A DNA stretch of 64,000 bases. Origin: Vicinamibacterales bacterium (lineage in GTDB: Bacteria; Acidobacteriota; Vicinamibacteria; Vicinamibacterales; UBA2999). The DNA lies in NCBI GenBank assembly GCA_041394705.1, contig JAWKHS010000003.1, forward strand, positions 1 through 64,000, written 5' to 3'. The position numbers and the translations under genes are program-made. Shown here piece after piece: positions 46,386 to 54,359 of this stretch. Below the pieces are notes generated by a model. It worked only from the letters and a program-made list of their open reading frames with translations. It made no database searches and had not been told where the DNA came from. The stretch's first letter is position 1, and every line of letters begins with the position of its first letter.

Positions 46386-47666
46386 ATGCGGTGTCGAGCC
46401 TGTCGAATCGTGGTTCCGGCGCTCGTTCTGAGCATGACCGCCCTGGCGGGGGGCGCGTCCGCCCAAGATCGCCTGTTCGCGGAAGTCGAGCTCGGCGCCA
46501 TCGGCCGCTTCGGCCAGGCGATCGGATCTGGCGCGCCTGGCCAGTACCTGTGGACCGGCGGCGGCCGGTTTGCCGTGTCGATCGCCGCGCGGACGTCCTA
46601 CGACACTCGCACCGGCCAAACGGTGGTCCTCTCGGCCACGGCCTTTGGCGCGATCGTGGTGCCCGACCCGGTGCGTCCGCGTCTCTTCGTCACGCGGACC
46701 GACGGCGTGGACGGCCTGTGGAGCATCGACGTCTCGACCGGGGCGCGTACGCTCGTGGACGCGGGCCCCGTCGCCACGCTCAGCGAGTGCGTCTTCGCCG
46801 CGTCGTCGGACGAGCTCTTTTGCCTGGACGCTGCCGCGATCACGGCGCGGACGATGTTTCGGGTGACGCCGGCCGGCCGTCAGACCGTTTTCAGCGGGTG
46901 GATCCTGGCCCCCATCCTCGTCTCCGGCCCTCCATCGCACCAACTGGGATGGGTCGTGACCGCCGACGGGGCCTTCGCGTACTTCCGTCGCTGTGACGCA
47001 CCGCTGCCGGGTTTTCCGGACTTCTGTGGGCAGGCCGTCATCGTGCGGCTCGACTTGCAGACGCTGGCGACGCTGACGCTCGCGAGCACCGCAACCGCCG
47101 AGGCACTGCAGTGGGACGAGTCGAACGAGCGGCTGCTGATGTACACAGGCACCGGGATCCGCGTGCTGACGAAGGATCTCGTCGAGCTCGGCGAGGCCAC
47201 CATTGCCGGGCAATGCCATGACGTCGCCATCAGCCCGCATACCGGCCGTCTCTATCTCAAGGTCGAATACACGTACTTCGGGTTGTGGTGGTCCGAACTG
47301 ACGGGATTCGATGCCGCGACCTATCGCCTGCTCGCGCCGGGCGTCTTGCGGACGGGCCCGGCACCGAGCCCGGGACCCTGTGCCGGACTGCTCGTGCTGA
47401 CGGCGCCTGGGCCGCCTCGCGACGTGCGCGCCGCCATCACCGGATCCGCCGTGTCGCTCGCCTGGACCAACATCGGCGGCGCGTCGGCGTTCATTCTCGA
47501 AGCGGGCGTGGCGCCCGGGCGCACCGATGTCACGCTCTACCTCGGGGCCGATCCGCGCGTCACGATCCCCAACGTGCCGCCGGGCACGTATTACCTGCGC
47601 GTGCGCGGCGGCAACGAGTTCGGGGGCGGGCGGCCGTCACAAGAGATCCAGGTCGTCGTCCCGTAG
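46386..47666 (+). CDS. Secreted beta-propeller-like protein with C-terminal Fn3 module
   Basis: 426 residues. Signal peptide 1-26 (MTALAGGASAQD). The middle (30-335) has repeated beta-strands with acidic turns (TRTDGVDGLWSIDVSTGARTL, AISPHTGRLYLKVEYTYFG) as in irregular propellers. Residues 340-426 are a fibronectin-III module (GPPRDVRAAITGSAVSLAWTN, PPGTYYLRVRGGNEFGGGRPS) of the same subtype as the three at the end of the quinoprotein at 18013-20805. Probably surface or periplasmic binding. Upstream is a 199-bp gap with no other gene. Confidence 0.78.
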   Translation: MRCRACRIVVPALVLSMTALAGGASAQDRLFAEVELGAIGRFGQAIGSGAPGQYLWTGGGRFAVSIAARTSYDTRTGQTVVLSATAFGAIVVPDPVRPRLFVTRTDGVDGLWSIDVSTGARTLVDAGPVATLSECVFAASSDELFCLDAAAITARTMFRVTPAGRQTVFSGWILAPILVSGPPSHQLGWVVTADGAFAYFRRCDAPLPGFPDFCGQAVIVRLDLQTLATLTLASTATAEALQWDESNERLLMYTGTGIRVLTKDLVELGEATIAGQCHDVAISPHTGRLYLKVEYTYFGLWWSELTGFDAATYRLLAPGVLRTGPAPSPGPCAGLLVLTAPGPPRDVRAAITGSAVSLAWTNIGGASAFILEAGVAPGRTDVTLYLGADPRVTIPNVPPGTYYLRVRGGNEFGGGRPSQEIQVVVP

Positions 47667-47691
47667 TTCGTCCCCGCGCGCGCGACCCGCA

Positions 47692-47697
47692 TAGACT
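47692..47697 (+). promoter_or_regulatory. -10 hexamer TAGACT of the DUF2785 gene
   Basis: Seven bases before the ATG at 47705; leaderless spacing. Confidence 0.45.
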
Positions 47698-47704
47698 CGG
47701 GCGA

Positions 47705-48622
47705 ATGAGCACACGGCGCTTCTGGTCAGTCGCGCTCGCGATCAGCCTCCTGCTGCCGGGCGTCCCAGGCGTCGCGGCGCAGTCGCGGACGCGAGAGCAG
47801 TGGGTGGCGCTGGCGAAGGGCGGGTTCGTCGTGCCGGCCGGCGAGACCGCGGCCGGGCTCCTCGTCGAAATGAACGCGCTCCTGGCCTCGCCGGATCCAG
47901 TGCTGCGCGACGAGGTGGCGTACTCCGCCGCCGAGCGTTGGATTCTGCGGGACAAGGCCGTAGAGCCTGGCGACCTGCGGCGTCTGCTCGCGCTGTGGAC
48001 GGCCAATCTCGGCGACGGCCTGGGCACGGCCGGCGACGACCGCGTCTTCAGGCGCTCGTTCTCGGCGCTGTGCCTGTCGCTGATGGCGGCCCGCGACGTC
48101 GCGACGCCGTTTCTCACCGCGGACGAGGCGCACGGGTTGACCGACCGCCTGTTCGACTACCTGACGCGCGAGCGCGACCTGCGCGGCTTCGACGCCGCCC
48201 ACGGCTGGATGCACGCCGTGGCGCACACCTCGGACGCGTTCAAGTTCCTAGCGCGCGGCCGGTACTGGCGCCGTGCGGATCTGCCGCGCCTCCTCTCCCT
48301 CGTGTCGGCGAAGACCGCGGAGGCGGAGGGCGTCTTCCAGTGGGGTGAGCCGCAGCGGATGGCGTTCGCGATCCAGGCGGCCGTGCGGCGCGAGGATGCC
48401 GACACGGCCGCCGTCGAGCAGTGGATCGACGGCCTTCAGAAGGACTTCGACGCGCTGTGGGCGAATGGCCCGGTCGTGGTCCCGCGCGACTTCGCGCGCG
48501 TGGAGAATCGGCTCCAGGTGCTGCGCGGTCTCCATGCGGCGCTCTCGATGGACGCGTCACCGACGCCGCAGGGCGAGGCCGTGCGACAGGCGTCGATCAT
48601 GGCGCTGTCGCGAATGCGTTAG
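47705..48622 (+). CDS. Exported DUF2785 protein
   Basis: 305 residues. Signal peptide 1-25 (LLLPGVPGVAAQ). The rest follows DUF2785: DPVLRDEVAYSAAERWIL, DRVFRRSFSALCLSLM, RDLRGFDAAHGWMHAVAHTSD with two conserved His, and EPQRMAFAIQAAVRR. All-helical, HEAT-like. The family function is unknown; most homologues are cytoplasmic, so the signal peptide here is worth noting. A hairpin overlaps the stop. Confidence 0.85.
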   Translation: MSTRRFWSVALAISLLLPGVPGVAAQSRTREQWVALAKGGFVVPAGETAAGLLVEMNALLASPDPVLRDEVAYSAAERWILRDKAVEPGDLRRLLALWTANLGDGLGTAGDDRVFRRSFSALCLSLMAARDVATPFLTADEAHGLTDRLFDYLTRERDLRGFDAAHGWMHAVAHTSDAFKFLARGRYWRRADLPRLLSLVSAKTAEAEGVFQWGEPQRMAFAIQAAVRREDADTAAVEQWIDGLQKDFDALWANGPVVVPRDFARVENRLQVLRGLHAALSMDASPTPQGEAVRQASIMALSRMR

Positions 48623-48673
48623 CCGGTACGGCGTAGGCGGCCTTCGGGAGGCAGGCCGGGGGGCGTCCGGCTA
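48620..48673. terminator. Palindrome joining two convergent stop codons
   Basis: TAGCCGG at 48620 pairs with CCGGCTA at 48667-48673, so the stops of the DUF2785 gene and of the minus-strand gene are mirror images. Inner GGCC/GGCC and further ACG/CGT pairs extend the hairpin. Probable bidirectional termination. Confidence 0.5.
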
Positions 48674-49123
48674 GCGGCGGAGCGCCCCGGATGCCCCAGC
48701 GCCCGGCTCGTGTGCCGGCCGCTTGAGCAGCGAGCCCGTGATCCCGGCGTCCGCGTCACCCGACACCGGAATCGACGTCGCGACTCCTCTCGCCACGTCC
48801 GTGAGCGTGCCCCTCAGTGCGCCGCCGCCGATGACCACCGACGTGCCAACGACCGTGTAGGGCCAGTCCGCCCGGTAGGGCGTCACCACGCCGGCTGTCG
48901 TGACGAGCTGGACGTCCACGGCCACCGTGCCGGCTGCTGAACCGCACGCCTCGGGCGGCGTGAAGACGAGCGTCCCCGAGACCTGCCCCGGTCCCGGGGC
49001 ACCGGCCACGCTCGCCGACAACACGTACTCGCCAGCCACGGCGCAGACGTCGGGCTGGGCCCAGACCGCCTTGGGAAACCAGCTCGACGTGAGCGCGAGG
49101 ACGAAGGCGAGATGACGCTGCAT
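48671..49123 (-). CDS. Secreted hypothetical protein
   Basis: 150 residues. Signal peptide 1-22 (ALTSSWFPKAVWAQ). The mature part has three Cys (DVCAVAGEY, PPEACGSAAG) and beta-strand repeats with Gly/Val content (VSGTLVFTPPEACG, TSVVIGGGALRGTLTDV). No recognised family. Codon use matches its neighbours. The 78-bp gap to the divergent RidA gene carries the RidA promoter. Confidence 0.6.
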   Translation of the reverse strand: MQRHLAFVLALTSSWFPKAVWAQPDVCAVAGEYVLSASVAGAPGPGQVSGTLVFTPPEACGSAAGTVAVDVQLVTTAGVVTPYRADWPYTVVGTSVVIGGGALRGTLTDVARGVATSIPVSGDADAGITGSLLKRPAHEPGAGASGALRR

Positions 49124-49165
49124 GGTGGGGAGGGGCTCCGGACGGGGCCACCGTGGCCCCGGCGC

Positions 49166-49171
49166 TATAAT
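49166..49171 (+). promoter_or_regulatory. Consensus -10 TATAAT of the RidA gene
   Basis: 30 nt before the ATG; the leader contains GAAGGAGGAG, so this promoter drives a Shine-Dalgarno-type gene. Confidence 0.55.
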
Positions 49172-49201
49172 CGGCCGCTCGTTCCGAAGGAGGAGTCCAC
49201 G

Positions 49202-49660
49202 ATGCGTCGAATTCCTGTAGTGCTGGCCGCGGGTGCCTTCGCGGCTGCGACGTTCGCGGCGCCGGCCGCCGCCCAGGCGCCGGCCAAGAAGGCCTTCAAC
49301 GGCGCCGTCAAGCCCATCGGTCCCTACACGCCCGGCGTCGGTGTGGGCAACACCGTGTACCTGTCCGGGCAGATCGGGATCGATCCCGCCAGCGGCCAGA
49401 TCGTGCAGGGTGGGACCGAGGCCGAGGCGAAGCGCGTGATGGAGAACTTGAACGCCGTTCTGAAGGAGGCCGGCCTCGGCTTCGGCAACGTGGTGAAGTC
49501 CACCATCTACATGGTGGACCTGGCCGAGTTCACCAAGGTGAACGAGATCTACGGCTCGTACTTCCCGGCGGGCGGCGTGCCGCCGGCGCGTTCCACGGTG
49601 CAGGTGGCGGCGCTGCCGCGCGGCGCGCGCATCGAAATCGACTTCGTCGTCGTGCGCTGA
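49202..49660 (+). CDS. Exported RidA/YjgF/UK114-family protein
   Basis: 152 residues. A signal peptide (1-25, AAATFAAPAAAQA) is followed by a full RidA domain: GVKPIGPY-type start (KPIGPYTPGVGVGNTVYLSGQIG), KEAGLGFGNVVKSTIYM, and ARSTVQVAALP with the Arg that binds the substrate carboxylate. Cytoplasmic RidA proteins hydrolyse reactive enamine/imine intermediates; the exported version has an unknown substrate. A GGAGGAG site precedes the ATG. The cupin gene follows 8 nt later and probably forms an operon. Confidence 0.92.
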   Translation: MRRIPVVLAAGAFAAATFAAPAAAQAPAKKAFNGAVKPIGPYTPGVGVGNTVYLSGQIGIDPASGQIVQGGTEAEAKRVMENLNAVLKEAGLGFGNVVKSTIYMVDLAEFTKVNEIYGSYFPAGGVPPARSTVQVAALPRGARIEIDFVVVR

Positions 49661-49668
49661 GGCCCGGC

Positions 49669-50046
49669 ATGTCCTACGTCAAGACCGTCGCCGTGCTCGT
49701 TGCTGGCATCGCGCTCGGCGTGGCCGGCACGCTCGCGGCGCAGAACGCCCCGGGGGCGAGCCGTCGCGAGCCCCAGTTCGAGAACTCGACCGCCAAGGCG
49801 TGGAAGAGCATCATCATGCCGAAGCAGCCACTCAGCTACCACCGGCACGACCACTCGCGGGCCATCATCGCCCTCACCGACGGCACGCTCGATCTCGTCC
49901 AGCCCTCGGGCGCGACGAAGCAGAACGTGTGGCAGGCCGGCAAGGCCTACTGGTACGGACCCGACGAGCCTGGCACGACGCACGCCGACGTCAACAACAC
50001 CGACCGGCCGATCGAGGTCATCGTCGTCGAGCTCGAGCAGCACTGA
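49669..50046 (+). CDS. Exported single-domain cupin
   Basis: 125 residues. Signal or anchor at 5-25 (VAVLVAGIALGVAGTLAA). The cupin fold includes LSYHRHDHSRAIIAL (HxHDH metal motif, about 57-61), then DGTLDLVQPSG, and the second motif PGTTHADVNNTDRP with its His. Ligands are complete, so a metal (Fe, Mn or Ni) is likely. Small cupins act as dioxygenases or metal binders. It lies 8 nt after the exported RidA gene; both could act on the same periplasmic metabolite. Confidence 0.85.
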   Translation: MSYVKTVAVLVAGIALGVAGTLAAQNAPGASRREPQFENSTAKAWKSIIMPKQPLSYHRHDHSRAIIALTDGTLDLVQPSGATKQNVWQAGKAYWYGPDEPGTTHADVNNTDRPIEVIVVELEQH

Positions 50047-50171
50047 AGACAGCGGCTCGGGGCCAACGGCTCGCGGCTCGTCCGGAGGCATCACGCGCCT
50101 TCGCTGCGCTCGGCTCGTCCCGACCTGCCGTCGGCAGCGTGACAGCGTGCACGACTAGCCGCCAGCCCTGG

Positions 50172-50188
50172 CGCCAGCCCCCAGCCGC
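50172..50188. repeat. 17-bp intergenic repeat, copy 2
   Basis: CGCCAGCCCCCAGCCGC, identical to 39431-39447, preceded by further GCCAGCC and GCGGCTCG units in the gap 50047-50201. No gene in the gap. Confidence 0.5.
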
Positions 50189-50201
50189 TATGCCCGGAGC
50201 G

Positions 50202-51905
50202 TCACGGCGCCGCGGGCTCGTCGAAGCTCGCGGCGGCGGGCCAGCGCAGATGGGCCGCCGCGGTCGTGCAGATCCACACCGTGTCGATCCGTCCGCACGC
50301 CACGCGATCGCCGCCCTGCCGGGCGAGGATCGCGGCCGCACTCTCGCTCACCACGTAGAGCGCGTCGTCCCGCAGGCGGACGGCGTCGATGTCGGCATCG
50401 GCGTCGGCGCAATAGCGCGCGCGGGCCGCCGTGTCGGCGCGAGCCACGACGCCCGCGTTCACGGTCAGCCCGTAGGTGGCGGCCAGGCGCACCGCCGGTT
50501 CATAGGGAATGGGCGAGGCCCCGCACTGCGGAGGAGGCACGAGGACCAGGTCGGCGTACTCTGGCGCGATCGCGTTCCAGCGATCGGAGGTGAAGCGCCG
50601 CGTCCAGTCGTGGAACGCCGGGTCGCGGGCGCTGTCGTGACGCTGGACGTGCGCGGCGTGCAGGTCGGCGAACTGGAGCGCGACGGCGCCGGCCAGCACC
50701 GCGACGGCGGGGCGCGGGGGCAGGCGCCGCGCCACGGTGACGACGGCCCATACGAGTCCCACGTAGGTGAGCGGCCACACGAAGCGGCCCGACGACCGGA
50801 ACATCGCCAGCGGCGCGCTCCAGGGCCCGTTGAGATCCACGATCACGCGCGAGCCCAGCGTCACGGTCGGGCTGAGCGCGAACGCCGCCATCGCGAGACA
50901 CACGCCGAGCACCAGCGGCGACGGGGTGGAGGCCGCCGGTCCGTCCCCGCGCCCGCGCGTGGCCACCGCCAGGACCACGGCCACCACGGCCAACGCCAGT
51001 ACGCCGAGGCCCAGGTAATGGAAGCCCTCGTAGGTCTGACCGGGCGACGCGAACGGCAGGTCCGGCATCCACCGAGACCATCCGCTCGGGTTCACGAACG
51101 AGAGGAGGTTCATCGAGAAGTAGCCGAGGCCGCCTTCCGACAGGGACCGGTCGCCGCCCAGGATGAACAGCCCGGAGAGCCACCACCCCGCGAGCATCGC
51201 CCCGGTCCCCGACGCCAGGGCCGTCACGCGGCGGCCGACGGGCGCGTCGTTCCCGCCCACGGCGGTGGCGCCGAGCAGCGCGAGGACCATCGCGGCCAGG
51301 TAGGGCTGCACCATGCCGGCGACGAGCCCGATTGTGGACCACCGCCACCACAGGAGCCGGCGCTCGGAGCGGTCCGTGGCGATGAGGAGCGCCCACAGCA
51401 CGAGCCAGTGCGCGCACAGCGCCGCGTGCCCGACGCGCACGAGGAGCGTCGGCAGCAGCACCGCGAGCATGCCGCCCAGGATCTGCACCCACGGCGACGG
51501 CGAGGCACGGCCGATGAGGCGGGCCACGAGCGCGCCCTGCAGCGCGAAGCACAGCAGCAGCCACGGTCCGAGATACTGGAACCAGAAGGGCAGCAGGGCG
51601 TCGAGCGGCTTCAGCAGGTAGGCGGCGAGCGGGATCGAATCGGTGAGGCCGACCGACGTCCCGAGCGGCGCGTAGTAGCCGCGCACCACGCCGGGCGGCC
51701 AGCCCCACGGTTCGTGCCGGAAGAAGTGCCAGCCGAAGTAGTGCGGCACCCAGTCGCCCTTCATCAGCCAGTCCACGTCGGCCGGATCGAGCAGGCGCGG
51801 TCCGGCCACCCACGCGAAGAACAGCGCGCCGGCGATCGCGGCGCCGACGACGCCGGCCAGCGACGAGTGCGGCGGCCGCGGCGGACGAACGTACGATCGG
51901 AGCAC
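50202..51905 (-). CDS. Polytopic membrane protein, DUF6311-like
   Basis: 567 residues from a GTG, with about 11 TM helices in the first 430 residues and a soluble C-terminal domain (440-567) bearing four Cys (PPQCGAS, ARYCADAD, VACGRIDTVWIC). Periplasmic loops carry DVDWLMKGDWVPHYFGWHFFRHEPW and SEGGLGYFSMNLLSF, which resemble DUF6311 proteins related to GT-C glycosyltransferases. The activity is not known. A TATCCT lies 8 nt before the GTG, and the gene is divergent from the sigma-like gene with only 46 bp between the starts. Confidence 0.78.
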   Translation of the reverse strand: MLRSYVRPPRPPHSSLAGVVGAAIAGALFFAWVAGPRLLDPADVDWLMKGDWVPHYFGWHFFRHEPWGWPPGVVRGYYAPLGTSVGLTDSIPLAAYLLKPLDALLPFWFQYLGPWLLLCFALQGALVARLIGRASPSPWVQILGGMLAVLLPTLLVRVGHAALCAHWLVLWALLIATDRSERRLLWWRWSTIGLVAGMVQPYLAAMVLALLGATAVGGNDAPVGRRVTALASGTGAMLAGWWLSGLFILGGDRSLSEGGLGYFSMNLLSFVNPSGWSRWMPDLPFASPGQTYEGFHYLGLGVLALAVVAVVLAVATRGRGDGPAASTPSPLVLGVCLAMAAFALSPTVTLGSRVIVDLNGPWSAPLAMFRSSGRFVWPLTYVGLVWAVVTVARRLPPRPAVAVLAGAVALQFADLHAAHVQRHDSARDPAFHDWTRRFTSDRWNAIAPEYADLVLVPPPQCGASPIPYEPAVRLAATYGLTVNAGVVARADTAARARYCADADADIDAVRLRDDALYVVSESAAAILARQGGDRVACGRIDTVWICTTAAAHLRWPAAASFDEPAAP

Positions 51906-51913
51906 GCCGGGTA

Positions 51914-51919
51914 AGGATA
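51914..51919 (-). promoter_or_regulatory. -10 hexamer TATCCT of the DUF6311-like gene
   Basis: Eight bases before the GTG at 51905. Its partner TAGGCT on the other strand is only 18 bp away, so the two promoters share a very short divergent region. Confidence 0.45.
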
Positions 51920-51937
51920 CCCGAGCACTCCGCGTGA

Positions 51938-51943
51938 TAGGCT
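51938..51943 (+). promoter_or_regulatory. -10 hexamer TAGGCT of the sigma-like gene
   Basis: Eight bases before the GTG at 51952; it decides that start over the GTG at 51934, which would overlap the box. Confidence 0.45.
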
Positions 51944-51951
51944 CGTCGGGC

Positions 51952-52989
51952 GTGGCGGTGGACGCACTCCTTCAGGAATGGGACCCGCGCCTCAAGGCGC
52001 TCATCGGTGACGGCAGCCCGCGCGCGGGCGAACGGCTCGCGGCGCTCGGGTTGAGGGCGATCGATCCGGCCGTCCGCAGCGCCACCTCGATCTTCCTCGC
52101 GCACCTCACGCCCGCCGACCGCGCCGACGTCGCGGCCATGTGCCGCGATCGGCTCACGTCGCTGCTGCGGGCCATCCAGCGCGGCGATCGCTCCGTGCCC
52201 ATCGCCGACCTCGACGAGTTCGCCAGGACGGCGGCCGAGGGGATGTGCCGCGACTACGTCCGCCGCACGCGCCCGGTGCTCGCGCGCCTCGGCAACCGCG
52301 TCCGGTTGTTGTCCACGCGCGGGGTGGGCATCCTGGGCTGGACGACGGAGAAAGGGCAGTACGTGCTGGGCCTCCCGGCCTGGACCGACACGCCGCCCAT
52401 CGAGCCGCCCTACTCGTGGGAGGGCCGCGCGCGGGACTGGTGGGGGAAGCACCACGCGGCGGCCGACGGCCCGGCGCTGACGCCCACCGTCGTCCGGCTG
52501 CTCGAACAGGTGGGCGCCCCCGTGCCCGTGGACGTCGTGGCCGCGCTCATCGTCGAGATCACGGGCATCGACGATCCCGGCGCGCGGCTCGACGCGAGCC
52601 CCGAGGGCGACGAGCCCGATCGCGCGGTGCTCGACGCGGGCGTCGGCTCGGATCACCTCGCCGTGGCCCGGCGCTACCTCGATCGCGCCTGGAAGGATCT
52701 GCTGGCCATGCCGCCCGAGATGCGGGCGGCGCTGCTGCTGAGCCTGCGCGACCATCACGGCACGGCGCTCCTGCCCGTCTTCCACTGCGCGGGGGTCACC
52801 CCGCTCCGGCTCGTCGCCGACGCCCTGGCCATGAAGCCCGACGAGACCGCCGCGATCTGGGCGCACCTGCCATGGGACGACAAGGCGATCGGCCGTCGTC
52901 TCGGGCTGACCGGCCTGCAGGTGCTCAACGCGCGCACGGCCGCGCGGTCGCGGCTCATCCGGCATCTCGCGGAGCGCGACCGGCTGTGA
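51952..52989 (+). CDS. Divergent ECF sigma-factor-like protein
   Basis: 345 residues from a GTG. Residues 45-105 (SIFLAHLTPADRADVAAMCRD..., EFARTAAEGMCRDYVRRTRPVL) follow sigma region 2 of ECF factors, and the C-terminal 40 residues (DDKAIGRRLGLTGLQVLNARTAARSRL) look like the region 4 helix-turn-helix. Between them lies a 200-residue insert of unknown fold. Neither half has a strong family signature, so the call rests on pattern and on the partner gene: a zinc-finger anti-sigma-like protein begins in its stop (GTGA). Function as a sigma factor is inferred. Confidence 0.55.
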   Translation: MAVDALLQEWDPRLKALIGDGSPRAGERLAALGLRAIDPAVRSATSIFLAHLTPADRADVAAMCRDRLTSLLRAIQRGDRSVPIADLDEFARTAAEGMCRDYVRRTRPVLARLGNRVRLLSTRGVGILGWTTEKGQYVLGLPAWTDTPPIEPPYSWEGRARDWWGKHHAAADGPALTPTVVRLLEQVGAPVPVDVVAALIVEITGIDDPGARLDASPEGDEPDRAVLDAGVGSDHLAVARRYLDRAWKDLLAMPPEMRAALLLSLRDHHGTALLPVFHCAGVTPLRLVADALAMKPDETAAIWAHLPWDDKAIGRRLGLTGLQVLNARTAARSRLIRHLAERDRL

Positions 52990-53582
52990 GCGCCTCCGAG
53001 CACCTCACGATCGAGCAGGTGCGCGCCTACGTGCGCGGAGCCCTGCACCCGTCCACGCTCGTCGCCACCGACGACCACCTGGAAGCCTGCGCGGCGTGCC
53101 GCGCGGCGCTGGCCCGGGAGTCCGACGCGTCGTTTGGCGCCGAAGCGTTCGGGCGCGCGCTGGCGGCGGCCGAGGCCCGTCCCGAGACGCCGCACCTGGC
53201 GTTCGAGCACCTGCGAGGCGCCGTGGACGGCTCGCTCTCCGCGATCGACCAGGCGTGGCTGGAGGCGCACGTCGAGTTGTGCGCGATGTGCGCCGAGGAA
53301 CTCGCGGACCTCCGGAGGTTCGCCGAGACCCTGCCGGCCCGCCCGGCGCCGGCACGGCCCGCCCGGAGCGAGGCGGCGCCCGTGCCGTCCTCTCACGCCA
53401 CCCTGTCGAGCCCGTACGAGGAGGCGGTGCCGCGGCCGTCGCTCCGGTCCGCCGCCGACGACGCGCACGCCGAGGATCCGCCGCTGCGCTACGGCCAGGC
53501 GCCGCGCGCGTCGGTGCCGCTCTGGATCAAGGTGGCGATCGGCGCGTCGCTCCTGGCGATTGCCCAGCTCTGGGCCTGCTGA
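52986..53582 (+). CDS. Membrane zinc-finger anti-sigma-like protein with two ZAS motifs
   Basis: 198 residues from a GTG overlapping the preceding stop (GTGA). Two H-x3-C-x2-C zinc motifs occur, HLEACAAC (about 33-40) and HVELCAMC (about 95-102), each the core of a zf-HC2/ZAS anti-sigma domain. A low-complexity Pro/Ala linker (115-175) leads to one TM helix (about 176-196, VPLWIKVAIGASLLAIAQLW). Canonical anti-sigmas have one ZAS; the duplication is unusual. The gene order sigma-like then ZAS-TM is the classic sigma/anti-sigma arrangement. Confidence 0.72.
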   Translation: MSASEHLTIEQVRAYVRGALHPSTLVATDDHLEACAACRAALARESDASFGAEAFGRALAAAEARPETPHLAFEHLRGAVDGSLSAIDQAWLEAHVELCAMCAEELADLRRFAETLPARPAPARPARSEAAPVPSSHATLSSPYEEAVPRPSLRSAADDAHAEDPPLRYGQAPRASVPLWIKVAIGASLLAIAQLWAC

Positions 53583-53594
53583 GGAGCGGGGCCG

Positions 53595-54359
53595 CTACTC
53601 CCGCGGAGGCCAGGGCACGAAGGCGGACGTGCGCCGCACGTAGTCGGCGTACCCCGGCTTCGACTGCCCCAGCCCCTGCTCGAGGAGGGCCACGCCGGAG
53701 ACGCGCAGGAGCAGCCACGTCATGAGCACGGGACTCACGATCGCCATCCACCCGCCGGGGCCGCCCGCCGCGACGACCCAGAGGCCCCACCACACCACGG
53801 CTTCCCCGAAGTAGTTCGGGTGTCGCGAGTAGCGCCACAGGCCGACGTCGCAGACGGCGTGGCTGGGCGCGCGCCGCTTGAAGCGCCGGAGCTGTAGGTC
53901 GGCCAGGGCCTCGACGGCCAGGCCCGCGAGCGCCAGTGCGCCGCCCGCCAGGTCGGTCGCGGCAGGGAAGGGCCGGGCGTCGGCCACGGCCGCGCCGAGC
54001 GGCCACGACACCACCCACGCCACGGTCGCCTGCAGCAGGAACACCTTCACCCAGCTGAACCACCACCACGCCGCGCCGTGCTGACGCCGCCAGGCGGCGT
54101 AGCGCGGGTCCTCGCCGTGTCCGAGGTTCCGGCGGCCGATGTGCCAGGCCAGGCGCAGGGCCCAGAGCGCCACCAGTGCCCCGACGGCGGCGGCACGCGG
54201 CCCCGCCGCGCCCTGGGCGGCGTAGACGGCCCAGGCCAGCACGAAGGCCGGGCCCCAGAACACGTCGACGATGCTCGCGTTGGCGAGCGGCAGGGAGATC
54301 GCCCAGAGGAGCGTGAAGGCCGCGACGAGCGCGGCCCACACGGTCAGCGCCGGCCCCAC
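53595..54359 (-). CDS. DUF1295 membrane protein (steroid 5-alpha-reductase-like fold)
   Basis: 254 residues from a GTG; the GTG at 54341 is an alternative. About six TM helices. Family signature: SIVDVFWGPAFV, ARFLRLAWHIGRRN-type loop (LRLAWHIGRRNLGHGEDPRYAAWRRQHG) and CDVGLWRYSRHPNYFGEAVVWWG, the latter with the conserved RHPNYFGE. Relatives reduce or methylate lipids using NAD(P)H or SAM. The start overlaps the 3' end of the cytochrome gene by 16 nt, so it belongs to the sulfite-dehydrogenase-like operon. Confidence 0.85.
   Translation of the reverse strand: MGPALTVWAALVAAFTLLWAISLPLANASIVDVFWGPAFVLAWAVYAAQGAAGPRAAAVGALVALWALRLAWHIGRRNLGHGEDPRYAAWRRQHGAAWWWFSWVKVFLLQATVAWVVSWPLGAAVADARPFPAATDLAGGALALAGLAVEALADLQLRRFKRRAPSHAVCDVGLWRYSRHPNYFGEAVVWWGLWVVAAGGPGGWMAIVSPVLMTWLLLRVSGVALLEQGLGQSKPGYADYVRRTSAFVPWPPRE

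Noticed and set aside
51934..52989. GTG at 51934 as start of the sigma-like gene
   Set aside because: The TAGGCT box at 51938-51943 would lie inside the coding region; GTG at 51952 fits the leaderless spacing.
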